A stretch of 16,538 nucleotides of DNA from CAZWBR01 sp964404205 (GTDB taxonomy: Bacteria > Bacteroidota > Bacteroidia > Bacteroidales > Prolixibacteraceae): assembly GCA_964404205.1 (NCBI GenBank), contig CAYOJD010000075.1, positions 1 through 16,538 on the forward strand, written 5' to 3'. The position numbers were made by a program, and so were the translations under genes. The notes under the pieces were generated by a model, which had not been told where the DNA came from, did not search any database, and saw nothing but the letters and a program-made list of their open reading frames with translations. Positions 1 to 7,686 of this stretch are shown piece by piece; position 1 is the first letter of the stretch, and each line of letters starts with the position of its first letter.

Positions 1-1152
1 AGGATTAATACCATCAAAAATGCTTTCCTTTTGATTACGGATGAATTGATAACCGATTTTGGCCCCATGATTGCCCTCGAGAAATGTAATTTTGAAAATT
101 TTGAGCAAATCATGGAAATCGACTGTACCGGACGAATGGTGTTTCCTGCTTTTTGCGACCCCGATTCTCACTTGCTGTATCCTTTTGAAAATGATTTAAA
201 TATGAGCCTGCGTAACCGGAATTCAGGTTCGGCCAAAAGAGACGAAGAACAGAAAAGGGTGTTGCTCCACCAGTCAGGGGAAGAAGAATTGTACCTTTCG
301 GCGATGCAAAAAATCAAGAAAATTGTCAAAAAAGGTACAGGAGCACTCGAAATCAAAAGTGGATATGGCCTCGCACCCGATGACGAATTAAAAATGCTCA
401 GAGTTATCAAAAGACTTAAACAGACTTCGCCATTAGCCATTATATCAACATTTTTGGGAAACGAAATGATTCCGAATGGTTGGGGAAAAACGCCATCCAA
501 TTATTTTGCTACCCTTACCGATTCTATTCTGCCTCAGGTTTTAAACGAAAATCTGGCTGATAATATTGACATTGGATTTAATAATAATTACCACTCGAAC
601 CATACTGCTGAGCAATTCCTGCGACTGGGTATCAAAGCCGGGCTTAAACCGAAGATTCACTCCGGGGAAATTGGTTTAGGAAAGTTGCGAAACAAAAGCT
701 TGTCTCAGGAGATTGAAATCATTGAATCGCAACAAAAAAAGCTGAAAGATAAAATTGCTATCATTTCGAAAAGTCAGGCATTGCCGGTTATTCATCCCGG
801 GGTTTCGTTTTTTGGCAATAAAACCAGTACTTCGGCCAGAGCCATGATTGATGCTGGTCTTGCTGTTGCTTTGGCATCGGATTATAATCCGGTGGTAACA
901 CCATCATTCGACATGAAACTGATGATGTCGCTCGGTTGCATCAGGCACGGTATGACTGCCGAAGAGGCTATTAACGCCGCAACCATCAACGCGGCATATG
1001 CAATGGATATCAGCAAAGGCTACGGTTCGGTAGCTAAAGGGAAAGCAGCCAATATTTTTATCACTGAACCAATTCCGACTTACCAATATCTCACTTATGC
1101 CATCGACAGGGAGTTGATAGATATGGTTATTCTGGCCGGAGAAATACAGTAG
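1..1152 (+). CDS. Imidazolonepropionase-like amidohydrolase (degenerate HutI paralogue), 5' end cut by window edge
   Basis: The reading frame is open from base 1, so the true start lies upstream; the TTG at 31 is inside the gene. The fold family is clear from HutI-typical stretches: KGTGALEIKSGYGL, the DELKMLRVIKRLKQ helix, KIHSGE (bases 652-669), ALASDYNP (about 868-891), and the C-terminal EEAINAATINAAYAM and GKAANIFITEPIP. HutI normally hydrolyses 4-imidazolone-5-propionate to N-formimino-glutamate in cytoplasmic histidine degradation, using a metal held by HxH, a His and an Asp. Here the HxH is DSH (163-171). The Arg expected seven residues after the second His is Asn (190-192), the GGGI loop is missing, FLGAH has become FLGNE, and the catalytic His of the SADH motif is not visible. 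The KIH histidine, its following Glu, and the SDYNP aspartate remain. I infer a paralogue with altered or lost activity. Family assignment is firm; function is not. It lies outside the CIS locus. Confidence 0.85.
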   Translation, partial: RINTIKNAFLLITDELITDFGPMIALEKCNFENFEQIMEIDCTGRMVFPAFCDPDSHLLYPFENDLNMSLRNRNSGSAKRDEEQKRVLLHQSGEEELYLSAMQKIKKIVKKGTGALEIKSGYGLAPDDELKMLRVIKRLKQTSPLAIISTFLGNEMIPNGWGKTPSNYFATLTDSILPQVLNENLADNIDIGFNNNYHSNHTAEQFLRLGIKAGLKPKIHSGEIGLGKLRNKSLSQEIEIIESQQKKLKDKIAIISKSQALPVIHPGVSFFGNKTSTSARAMIDAGLAVALASDYNPVVTPSFDMKLMMSLGCIRHGMTAEEAINAATINAAYAMDISKGYGSVAKGKAANIFITEPIPTYQYLTYAIDRELIDMVILAGEIQ

Positions 1153-1164
1153 CCCGGCAGCAAC

Positions 1165-2496
1165 TTACGACACTGTCCTTCCCTCTTTGGCCAGCTCCAT
1201 CTTTATTCCATTCAGCAAATCAGTTAACCGGATTGTTTTTTCGTTTTTCGAGAATGCCCTAAGCGAAGCATACAGCACAACATTCAAAATTTCGCCACCT
1301 GTCAATTCATATCTTGCTGCAATATCTTCTATATCAATACTATTATCAAGTATAGAATATTTCGAAAAATAGTTTTGCCACAGTTTAACTCTCAGTTTTG
1401 GCCCCGGAACATTAAAATAAACAACCGATTGAAACCGACGTAAAAATGCTTCATCCAGATTGGATTTCAGATTGCTAGCAAGTATAACCAAACCCGAAAA
1501 TTCTTCGATACGTTGCAAAAGAAAAGATATTTCCTGATTGGCAAAACGGTCATGTGCATCTTTTATATCTGTCCGCTTACCAAACAGGGCATCGGCTTCA
1601 TCAAAAAAAAGAATCCAATCGCGCAATTCAGCCTTATCGAAAATCCTGGAGAGGTTCTTTTCCGTTTCGCCAATATATTTCGAAACAACCTGAGAAAGAT
1701 CGACACGGAATACATCACGTCCGGAATTCTTTCCCAATAATCTGACAGTCATAGATTTTCCAGTACCAGGAGGCCCATGGAAAAGCACCCTGTACCCACC
1801 ACTGACGTACCGATTCAACTGCCATTCGATCAGCATTTTCTGGCCGAAATAGAGCCAATCCTTCAATTCATCAATCCGTTGACTGGCTTCCGGTTCCAGC
1901 ACCAGTTCCTCCCACGATTGAGCCGTAGTGACCAAACGTGCAGGAAAATCGTTCGAAAATACGGGTTGATATTTCCGTTCCAACAATAGCGAATAAACCG
2001 CTTCGTCAGTAGGCTGTAAAACTTTTTCCTGGATAGAGGCACCGACCGAATATTTCTTCAAATCGATGAAATGATGGCTGAAAAGCAAATGTTTCTCGTC
2101 GAAGAAAGAGATAAGTTTTAACCTTATATCCAAATCGTTACCAGCTACCAGAAACAAAAACGTTGCCAAGGTTGGAAGCAAACAATGGCTATCACTTTTA
2201 ATACAGCCAAATTCCGGAAATGGTGATTGAGTTGCCGGATTCGCAACCTCCAATGGTTGAAGAATTTGTGGTCGAAGCAATGGGCTAAAAGCCAGAATAA
2301 GGCAGAGTCTCTCTTCTGCACTTAGTTTCCAATGCCGAATCAACTGCGCATAAGCCCCATCCCCTTCTGGCTTGGGCGGCGAGAGCTCAAAAACAGAGCG
2401 ATACACCGTCTCATTACCAAAATTCAGGCTCATTCTCGTGTCTAACACACTGGCCAGCCAATTAAGCTCGTTCTCAATAAATTGAAAATTTTCCAC
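1165..2496 (-). CDS. AAA+ ATPase of contractile injection system (Afp15/Pvc15-like)
   Basis: This 443-aa protein has a single C-terminal AAA+ module after a roughly 200-residue N-terminal region that I do not recognise. Visible motifs are Walker A GPPGTGKS (residues 241-248), a pore-loop/helix-2 region SKYIGETEKNL (272-282), Walker B ILFFDEADALFG (295-306), sensor 1 around ASN (340-342), and FLRRF (351-355), which carries the arginine-finger type residues. Family members next to Afp/PVC clusters are required for assembly or cargo loading and act in the cytoplasm as ring ATPases. The start is GTG at 2496, four bases after the stop of the tape-measure gene, so the two are almost certainly cotranscribed. 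No signal peptide or convincing membrane segment is seen. The gene ends only 12 bases from the convergent HutI-like gene. It is shorter than enterobacterial Afp15 as I remember it. The exact substrate is unknown. Confidence 0.88.
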   Translation of the reverse strand: MENFQFIENELNWLASVLDTRMSLNFGNETVYRSVFELSPPKPEGDGAYAQLIRHWKLSAEERLCLILAFSPLLRPQILQPLEVANPATQSPFPEFGCIKSDSHCLLPTLATFLFLVAGNDLDIRLKLISFFDEKHLLFSHHFIDLKKYSVGASIQEKVLQPTDEAVYSLLLERKYQPVFSNDFPARLVTTAQSWEELVLEPEASQRIDELKDWLYFGQKMLIEWQLNRYVSGGYRVLFHGPPGTGKSMTVRLLGKNSGRDVFRVDLSQVVSKYIGETEKNLSRIFDKAELRDWILFFDEADALFGKRTDIKDAHDRFANQEISFLLQRIEEFSGLVILASNLKSNLDEAFLRRFQSVVYFNVPGPKLRVKLWQNYFSKYSILDNSIDIEDIAARYELTGGEILNVVLYASLRAFSKNEKTIRLTDLLNGIKMELAKEGRTVS

Positions 2497-2500
2497 AACA

Positions 2501-3985
2501 CTATATCTTTGTTTTCCAATCGGTTGTTATAGTTTTTCTCATCCATGGAAATTTCACTACTGAAAAACTCCAGGGAAGACTTTCCAAAAGTAAATCGTAG
2601 GAACGAGGCTCAACCCGAAGCAAATAGCCATGTTCTTGTTCCCCTATCCGGCCATTTCGCCTGACGAAGGATTCCCTCAGCCCATCGACTGAAGTATGCC
2701 CTAAAACAGACCAATAGCCAACCACGGCTTCGAAAAGCTGAGTCGCTTCGGTGCGTTCCTGATCTGACATTTTTATATTTAACGGAACAGCCAACTGAAT
2801 TGGCCATCCCATTAATATTTTATTGAAAACCAATAACCCCTCGTGACATATTTCATCTCCAAACGACAGATAATGAAGTAAATGAATCGCCTTTATTTTA
2901 GATTGTTGATTCATCCACTTGCCATCGGAATGAAGTAATTCACATTTTTCAAAGAATAAGTGGAGAAAGGGAGATAATAAAATCAATCCAGCATTTGGAA
3001 CTTGAAGCGAAGTTTCAACGTCACTATCTCTTATTTCGGACAGGCTTTCTTCGACAATAATATCTTGATAATGAATACGTGAAGCATCAAATTCGAATTT
3101 TGGAGAATTCTGTAAACGACTATTCAAAATCAATTTTAAAAACTCTCCAGGCGATGGAACACTTTGGATATTCTCATAATGAAAATGCCATTTTGAATGA
3201 CTCGAGTTTTGGTTAACCTTCATCACAAATCTGATTTCCAGTCTATTTACAAAATGATTTAAACCTTCGTCCTTAGATTCTGGTTTGAGACCAGCTATTA
3301 CCAATCGTTTGAATATGTAATCTCGCAAATGTGCATTCAAATCACCCGTTTCGATCAATAATGCCGACAATGAAATAACCCACTGACTTACAGCATTTTT
3401 TTCAACAAACAAAAGCCTGACAACTTTAAATGTCAGAAAATATTTCGATTCCAATAAATACAAAAGGCGCTCTGTTGCACGCTGAGTTATTGTTGTCTGC
3501 AGAAGCAAAGCCAGCTTCGACGGTTCATTCTCGCACAGAAAATCGAGCAATTTTGCAGGATCAGGTTGGTCGGTTTTATGTTGAAAAAAAGCAAAATCTG
3601 AGAAAGAGGTGGCATACCACGGGAAATAACCATTTTCGAGGTACGAAATAAAAACCTCAGCCCAATCAACCGCTTTTCCAGTAATAGATTCTCTGTCGAT
3701 CGACCAATTTTCGGTTGAAAATGGTTCAACAAACCTGATTTTAAGTAATTTCCTAAGTTTCTTTTCAAACGCAATTTCGATTTCTTGTTCAGGAACTCCG
3801 GTCAAATCAATCGCTAAACGTTCCAGAACAAAATTCCATGTTGAATATTCTTCAAGCACTCTCGACAGTATCGGAACAAACCTTTTTTCGATAAATTGAT
3901 TGTAATCGCTAAAAATAGTATCGACACCTTCGGAGCTGATATCATTGACTTTAACAACCATTTTATTGATAATACTCTTCGACAT
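2501..3985 (-). CDS. Contractile injection system tape-measure protein (Afp14-like, CIS_TMP family)
   Basis: The 494-aa product matches the CIS tape-measure family by its C-terminal half. It has NAGLILLSPFL (331-341), a HLLHYLSFG segment (368-376), LMGWPIQLAVPL (391-402), the hallmark LGHTSVDGLRESFVRRNG (428-445), and YDLLLESLPWSF followed by VKFPWM (463-482). The N-terminal half is mostly helical and charged, with an early Ile/Glu-rich helix and tryptophan-containing turns. The family is thought to set the length of the inner tube and sheath during assembly in the cytoplasm, like phage tape-measure proteins. The start is ATG at 3985; a candidate promoter lies 26-56 bases upstream on the minus strand. 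The gene leads a two-gene unit with the AAA+ ATPase. It is transcribed away from the structural operon, so length control and the ATPase are under a separate promoter. Family assignment comes from remembered conserved motifs, not a database search. Confidence 0.85.
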   Translation of the reverse strand: MSKSIINKMVVKVNDISSEGVDTIFSDYNQFIEKRFVPILSRVLEEYSTWNFVLERLAIDLTGVPEQEIEIAFEKKLRKLLKIRFVEPFSTENWSIDRESITGKAVDWAEVFISYLENGYFPWYATSFSDFAFFQHKTDQPDPAKLLDFLCENEPSKLALLLQTTITQRATERLLYLLESKYFLTFKVVRLLFVEKNAVSQWVISLSALLIETGDLNAHLRDYIFKRLVIAGLKPESKDEGLNHFVNRLEIRFVMKVNQNSSHSKWHFHYENIQSVPSPGEFLKLILNSRLQNSPKFEFDASRIHYQDIIVEESLSEIRDSDVETSLQVPNAGLILLSPFLHLFFEKCELLHSDGKWMNQQSKIKAIHLLHYLSFGDEICHEGLLVFNKILMGWPIQLAVPLNIKMSDQERTEATQLFEAVVGYWSVLGHTSVDGLRESFVRRNGRIGEQEHGYLLRVEPRSYDLLLESLPWSFSVVKFPWMRKTITTDWKTKI

Positions 3986-4010
3986 TTTATGTTAATTTTC
4001 TACACTGCGG

Positions 4011-4041
4011 TACAAATAAAAAGGATGTAAATCTTATACAA
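4011..4041 (-). promoter_or_regulatory. Candidate promoter for tape-measure/ATPase unit
   Basis: On the minus strand a TTG (plus bases 4039-4041) is followed after exactly 20 bases by TATTTGTA (4011-4018). This loosely fits the Bacteroidota promoter pattern of TTG near -33 and TAnnTTTG near -7, though the last part of the -7 element matches poorly. Transcription would begin near 4005, leaving a leader of about 20 bases before the ATG at 3985. A/T-rich DNA produces such matches by chance. Confidence 0.3.
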
Positions 4042-4064
4042 TTTAAGAAAAATTAGCGAAATAC

Positions 4065-4095
4065 TTGAAATTGTGGGACTTTTGAAGTAACTTGT
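4065..4095 (+). promoter_or_regulatory. Candidate promoter for the structural operon
   Basis: A TTG at 4065-4067 is followed after 20 bases by TAACTTGT at 4088-4095. This partly matches the Bacteroidota TTG-N19/20-TAnnTTTG promoter pattern. It would start transcription near 4100 and give a leader of about 80 bases that contains the hairpin at 4112-4127. It has the same TTG-N20-TA spacing as the opposite-strand element. The match is weak and has not been tested. Confidence 0.33.
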
Positions 4096-4111
4096 TAATG
4101 ATATTTCTTCC

Positions 4112-4127
4112 AAAGCCGCAAGGCTTT
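4112..4127 (+). other. Perfect 6-bp hairpin with GCAA (GNRA) tetraloop in operon leader
   Basis: The bases AAAGCC-GCAA-GGCTTT form an uninterrupted 6-bp stem closed by a GNRA-type tetraloop, an unusually stable loop in RNA. It lies 55 bases before the Pvc16-like start codon and downstream of the candidate plus-strand promoter, so it would form in the 5' leader. A T-rich stretch (CTTTTGA) follows only 8 bases later, and there is no clean T-run immediately after the stem, so a classical intrinsic terminator is not well supported. It may be an RNA-stability or protein-binding element, or simply a chance palindrome. Confidence 0.5.
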
Positions 4128-4182
4128 CTACCACTTTTGATATTCGGGCGTTTTTCCAGTGTGATGATAATTGTATCAAAGC

Positions 4183-4764
4183 ATGATTGACATTGCTTTA
4201 ACATTCATCAGTGATTACCTGAACCGCGAAATTAATACACGGCTCGGGCGGGGTGAAAACGTTGAAAGCATTAAACTTAAGGGGATAAGCAAAGAGAGTA
4301 ATCCCGAAAATGCGATTCTGCTCTCGCTCATTCACATCGAAGAAGATTTGACTTTTAAAAATCAAGAGTTTCTTCGTCGACCAAACCCCGATGCCAATCA
4401 GTTTCAAAAAGTGAATCCCGAAATCAGGATGAATCTTTATCTGTTGGCCACTGCTTTTTTCAAAGAAAAAAATTATGCTGAAGGATTAAAACAACTCTCC
4501 TATCTAATTGCTATTCTTCAAGGTAAAACCCACTTTGAAAAAAGCGAACTCACGAATGTAGCTGCCCCGCTGCACAAAATTATCATCGAACATTACCCAA
4601 TATCGTTCGAGCAAAACAATGCCCTATGGCAAACGATGGGTTTAAGCATCTTCCCGTCAGTAATCTACAAAGTCCGAATTGTAGAAATATTTGACAACAA
4701 GTCATCGGACTCCGTGCCCGAAATCAGGACAATTGGACTTGGGTTTCAATCTATCGATTCGTAG
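4183..4764 (+). CDS. Pvc16/Afp16-like tail terminator protein (DUF4255-type)
   Basis: A protein of 194 aa. It starts MIDIALTFISDYLNREI, as is usual for the Pvc16 N-terminal (DUF4255) family, and keeps the LSLIHIEED strand early in the domain, NLYLLATAF (about 84-92), and the helix ending YLIAILQG (107-114). The family caps the distal end of the sheath-tube assembly and ends polymerisation, resembling phage tail terminators. I choose ATG 4183 rather than the in-frame TTG at 4171 because the family N-terminus begins with this methionine. It is the first gene of the plus-strand operon. The last 30 or so residues (IYKVRIVEIFDN onwards) look like the usual C-terminal strand followed by a short tail. 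No Shine-Dalgarno sequence is seen, as is common in Bacteroidota. Confidence 0.85.
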   Translation: MIDIALTFISDYLNREINTRLGRGENVESIKLKGISKESNPENAILLSLIHIEEDLTFKNQEFLRRPNPDANQFQKVNPEIRMNLYLLATAFFKEKNYAEGLKQLSYLIAILQGKTHFEKSELTNVAAPLHKIIIEHYPISFEQNNALWQTMGLSIFPSVIYKVRIVEIFDNKSSDSVPEIRTIGLGFQSIDS

Positions 4765-4833
4765 GTAAACCGGTTGCGATCCATTCATTAAACCTTGATT
4801 TTCAAAAAAATAGTTTAACAAAGAGTAAATTCA

Positions 4834-5577
4834 ATGAGAAACACTTTTTACAAAGAGTTGTTTGAACTAAGGCTGCAATCACAATCGGGCAGTAAACTCT
4901 TTGACAACAGGTTTGAATTAATTCCAACTATTGGAACAACGCGTCTATTGAAGGATAACGGATTATCATGCAAGATTTTGAATTCCAGATTACGCATTGT
5001 TTATCAAGGCATCCAAGATGAAAATAGCGCAACGGAACTCTATATTGCCGGGAAACTTCCCTTAAAAGCCGTACTTTTTTTTAAAGTTAACCTCAAACCA
5101 GGGCTCTTTTATCAATCGATTTTGGATGAGTTGGTTGCAATTCCAGCTTTTGGGGGCTTTCCTGTAATCTTTCACGGAGAGAAAAAGAACAACAATAATC
5201 TTATAAATCTACAATTCAAACCTTGGCCAGTCATTGCTCCAAATTACCATTTCAATGTCAACTCTTCACTAACGGGTTCGTCGGCCACACGGATGAACCT
5301 CACCGTTACAAATAGCGATGAAACAATTGTTTACAACGAAGTGCTACTTCGTGAGCCTACCAATCTCTTTTCTGCATTAGTTAACCTATTAGGCTTGCCA
5401 ACCGACCTTTACTCCTTTACAATAGGAGCATACAAATTTCAGGCTATTGTCGATTCTGCATTTGAGCTACATGGCCCGCAAATGGTAATCATGATAAAAC
5501 TAAACGATAAAATCGAATATACTTCCAGTTTTCAAACTACGCAACACACTAATTTTCAACTCATATTAGAAGAATGA
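4834..5577 (+). CDS. Unrecognised CIS-operon protein, 247 aa, predicted beta-rich
   Basis: I do not recognise this family with confidence. It lies between the terminator and sheath genes (69 bases after the first, 25 before the second) and on the same strand, so it is very likely part of the CIS operon. No signal peptide, transmembrane helix or Walker motif is visible. The first 120 residues contain an ordered segment (TTRLLKDNGL, LPLKAVLFFKVNLKPGLFYQ) and a basic, Asn-rich loop KKNNNNLINL. The rest reads as alternating hydrophobic strands with many Asn, Thr and Ser residues (RMNLTVTN, YSFTIGAYKFQ, MVIMIKLNDKIEY), suggesting a beta-sandwich. From memory, hypothetical proteins of broadly similar layout follow the Pvc16-like gene in other Bacteroidota CIS loci, but I cannot verify this. 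A structural or cap-associated role is possible; an effector or immunity role is not excluded. Confidence 0.7.
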   Translation: MRNTFYKELFELRLQSQSGSKLFDNRFELIPTIGTTRLLKDNGLSCKILNSRLRIVYQGIQDENSATELYIAGKLPLKAVLFFKVNLKPGLFYQSILDELVAIPAFGGFPVIFHGEKKNNNNLINLQFKPWPVIAPNYHFNVNSSLTGSSATRMNLTVTNSDETIVYNEVLLREPTNLFSALVNLLGLPTDLYSFTIGAYKFQAIVDSAFELHGPQMVIMIKLNDKIEYTSSFQTTQHTNFQLILEE

Positions 5578-5602
5578 CCATTAAAATCAAAAATTTTAAA
5601 TT

Positions 5603-7654
5603 ATGTCAGGAAGTTACAAAACACCGGGAGTTTATGTAGAGGAAATCTCGAAATTCCCTCCTTCAGTTGCCGAAGTAGAGACCGCTATCCCTGCTTTTAT
5701 TGGCTACACAGAGAAAGCCACCAAAATTGTGGCTGACGACCTGAAAATGGTGCCCACACGCATCCGGAGTTTACTCGATTTTGAGCAATATTTCGGTTAT
5801 GGCCCTACATTTACCTCGCTGACTATCAAGCTCGATGAAAACAATATTCCGGTTGAAAAAGAAACATCGGTTGCCAACAGTAAATATTTGTTGTACGAAA
5901 GTTTGCGCCTTTTTTATGACAATGGAGGCGGAAGCTGCTACATTGTTTCAGTTGGAACTTATGGGAAAACATTGCCCGACGATATTCAGATGGGTGATAA
6001 TTCGAGCGGACTGCGTGGTGGACTGGAAGAATTGAAGAAATATGACGAACCAACGCTAATTCTCTTCCCCGACGCGGTAAACCTCACTGTCGACAAACTG
6101 GGAACCTTGCAACAAGCAGCCTTGCTGCAGTGCGCCAAACTGGGCGATCGGTTTGTAATAATGGATGTGAAAGACAGTGCTTCAGGAAATACGTTGGCCG
6201 ATGATGTAGAAAAATTTCGCAACAATATCGGGATGAATAATCTGAAGTATGGCTCAGCCTACCATCCTTATGTCAACACCGTTTTTACCAAAAAATTCCG
6301 CTTCCGCGATATCAATAACAACATTACAACTCCATCGGGAAGCCGAAAAATTAAAGATTTGATGAAGGATAGCGATATCGACGAAAACGGCACCAAGATT
6401 AAAGATCGGTTGGTTGCACTTGAAAGTCTAATCGCCGATAACCAGAACATTACGACAGATTTAGCTGCATTTATTGAAGGATCAATGAGCGGAGCACTAA
6501 CCATCGATGCTGTTTACAGGGCCAGAAAACTTGATTTTCAATCAGCTACCACTCCCGCCAACAAGACGGCTAAATTGAAAGCCATTTTTGGTTTTCTATG
6601 GGATGTACTTCAAAATATCGATGGATTTATATTTGCCTATGTCCCGGCCACCGATCCAAAGGTGAAAACAAGATTGTTGACCAACAGTCAATTAATGGTC
6701 TCAACAACATCTTATATTGGTACCGGAATCAAAACAGCCATGATCGAAATGGTGAATCTCGACAACGAAGCCTTGGCTGCCGGCACAGGAAAACTTTCGA
6801 CCAGCGGCGTAACTTTCACTGCATCATCATTTAAATCGGCAGTATTGTCAACGGTAACGACTCCGGTAGCATCGAATTACCTTACAGCGGCTGACACTGA
6901 GAGTAAATATGTTCAATGTTTGGCCAAACTCGATGCCGCTTTTGCCATCTTCAAAGAAGGCTTTACGGTCATTTCGGGGATGGGAGCTGGTTACGAAGAG
7001 ACCATCGAAAGCTCACTGCTGGTTTACATTCCATTTTATAAAGGAATTATCAATACTTTGAACCGAAAGATTACAACCATTCCGCCTGGCGGTGCCATTG
7101 CAGGCATCTATTCAGCCATCGACCGCGACAGAGGCGTTTGGAAAGCACCGGCCAATGTCAGCATTAATTCGGTTAACGGGGTTTCGGAATTTATCAACGA
7201 TGAGATTCAGGAAGATTTGAATATTGATGTCAATGCCGGAAAATCGGTTAATGCCATCAGGCCATTCTCCGGCAAAGGAGTAATGGTGTGGGGAGCCCGG
7301 ACGTTAGCAGGAAACGACAACGAATGGCGTTATGTTCCGGTACGTCGTTTCTTCAATTTTGTTGAAGAGAGTTGCAAAAAATCGACTGCTTGGGTGGTCT
7401 TCGAGCCTAACGATGCCAACACCTGGGCCAAAGTTCGCGGGCAGATTGAAAACTTCCTCAACAATCTGTGGCGACGTGGAGCCCTAGCCGGTGCAAAGCC
7501 AGAACATGCCTACTATGTCAATGTTGGTTTAGGGCTTACCATGACCTCGCAGGACATTAACGAAGGCAAACTGATTGTAGAAATTGGCATGGCAGCCGTT
7601 CGTCCGGCCGAATTCATAATCCTGAGATTTTCACATAAGCTACAGGAATCATAA
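5603..7654 (+). CDS. Contractile sheath protein (phage tail sheath family, Afp2-4-like)
   Basis: This is the 683-aa contractile sheath subunit. The N-terminus has the family signature KTPGVYVEEI (6-15) and IPAFIGYTEKA (29-39). The C-terminal domain, from about residue 490, carries GVMVWGARTLAGND (559-572), WRYVPVRRFFNFVEES (575-590), FEPND (600-604), and a final strand with RPAEFIILRF (667-676) that in this family threads into neighbouring subunits. The strand-exchange ends at both termini are intact. The sheath encloses the tube and contracts to drive it through the target membrane. Afp and PVC carry three sheath genes; here only one is seen. The region from roughly 230 to 450 is a long insertion with low family similarity, including Ser/Thr/Ala-rich stretches, and probably forms an outer surface domain. 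It is followed 32 bases later by the first tube gene. Confidence 0.95.
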   Translation: MSGSYKTPGVYVEEISKFPPSVAEVETAIPAFIGYTEKATKIVADDLKMVPTRIRSLLDFEQYFGYGPTFTSLTIKLDENNIPVEKETSVANSKYLLYESLRLFYDNGGGSCYIVSVGTYGKTLPDDIQMGDNSSGLRGGLEELKKYDEPTLILFPDAVNLTVDKLGTLQQAALLQCAKLGDRFVIMDVKDSASGNTLADDVEKFRNNIGMNNLKYGSAYHPYVNTVFTKKFRFRDINNNITTPSGSRKIKDLMKDSDIDENGTKIKDRLVALESLIADNQNITTDLAAFIEGSMSGALTIDAVYRARKLDFQSATTPANKTAKLKAIFGFLWDVLQNIDGFIFAYVPATDPKVKTRLLTNSQLMVSTTSYIGTGIKTAMIEMVNLDNEALAAGTGKLSTSGVTFTASSFKSAVLSTVTTPVASNYLTAADTESKYVQCLAKLDAAFAIFKEGFTVISGMGAGYEETIESSLLVYIPFYKGIINTLNRKITTIPPGGAIAGIYSAIDRDRGVWKAPANVSINSVNGVSEFINDEIQEDLNIDVNAGKSVNAIRPFSGKGVMVWGARTLAGNDNEWRYVPVRRFFNFVEESCKKSTAWVVFEPNDANTWAKVRGQIENFLNNLWRRGALAGAKPEHAYYVNVGLGLTMTSQDINEGKLIVEIGMAAVRPAEFIILRFSHKLQES

Positions 7655-7686
7655 ACAACTGATTTAAAATACATAAAACCAAGCAT

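Larger units (their letters stand above)
3986..4182. promoter_or_regulatory. Divergent intergenic control region of the CIS locus
   Basis: This 197-base A/T-rich gap lies between the start codons of the divergent tape-measure and Pvc16-like genes. It must therefore hold the promoters for both transcription units. Direct reading finds one TTG-N20-TA element on each strand and one perfect 6-bp hairpin, described separately. No open reading frame, tRNA or direct-repeat array is seen here. Confidence 0.6.

Noticed and set aside
31..33. TTG at 31 as the start of the HutI-like gene
   Set aside because: The frame is open from base 1 and the residues before it (INTIKNAFL) fit the HutI N-terminal region, so the start is outside the window.
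3430..3774. Open frames inside the tape-measure gene
   Set aside because: They overlap the well-supported CIS_TMP frame and show no family motifs.
4112..4127. The leader hairpin as an intrinsic terminator
   Set aside because: There is no T-run immediately after the stem and no upstream plus-strand gene needing termination in this gap, since the left neighbour is divergent.
4171..4173. TTG at 4171 as the start of the Pvc16-like gene
   Set aside because: ATG 4183 gives the family-typical MIDIALTFI start; the four extra residues have no support.
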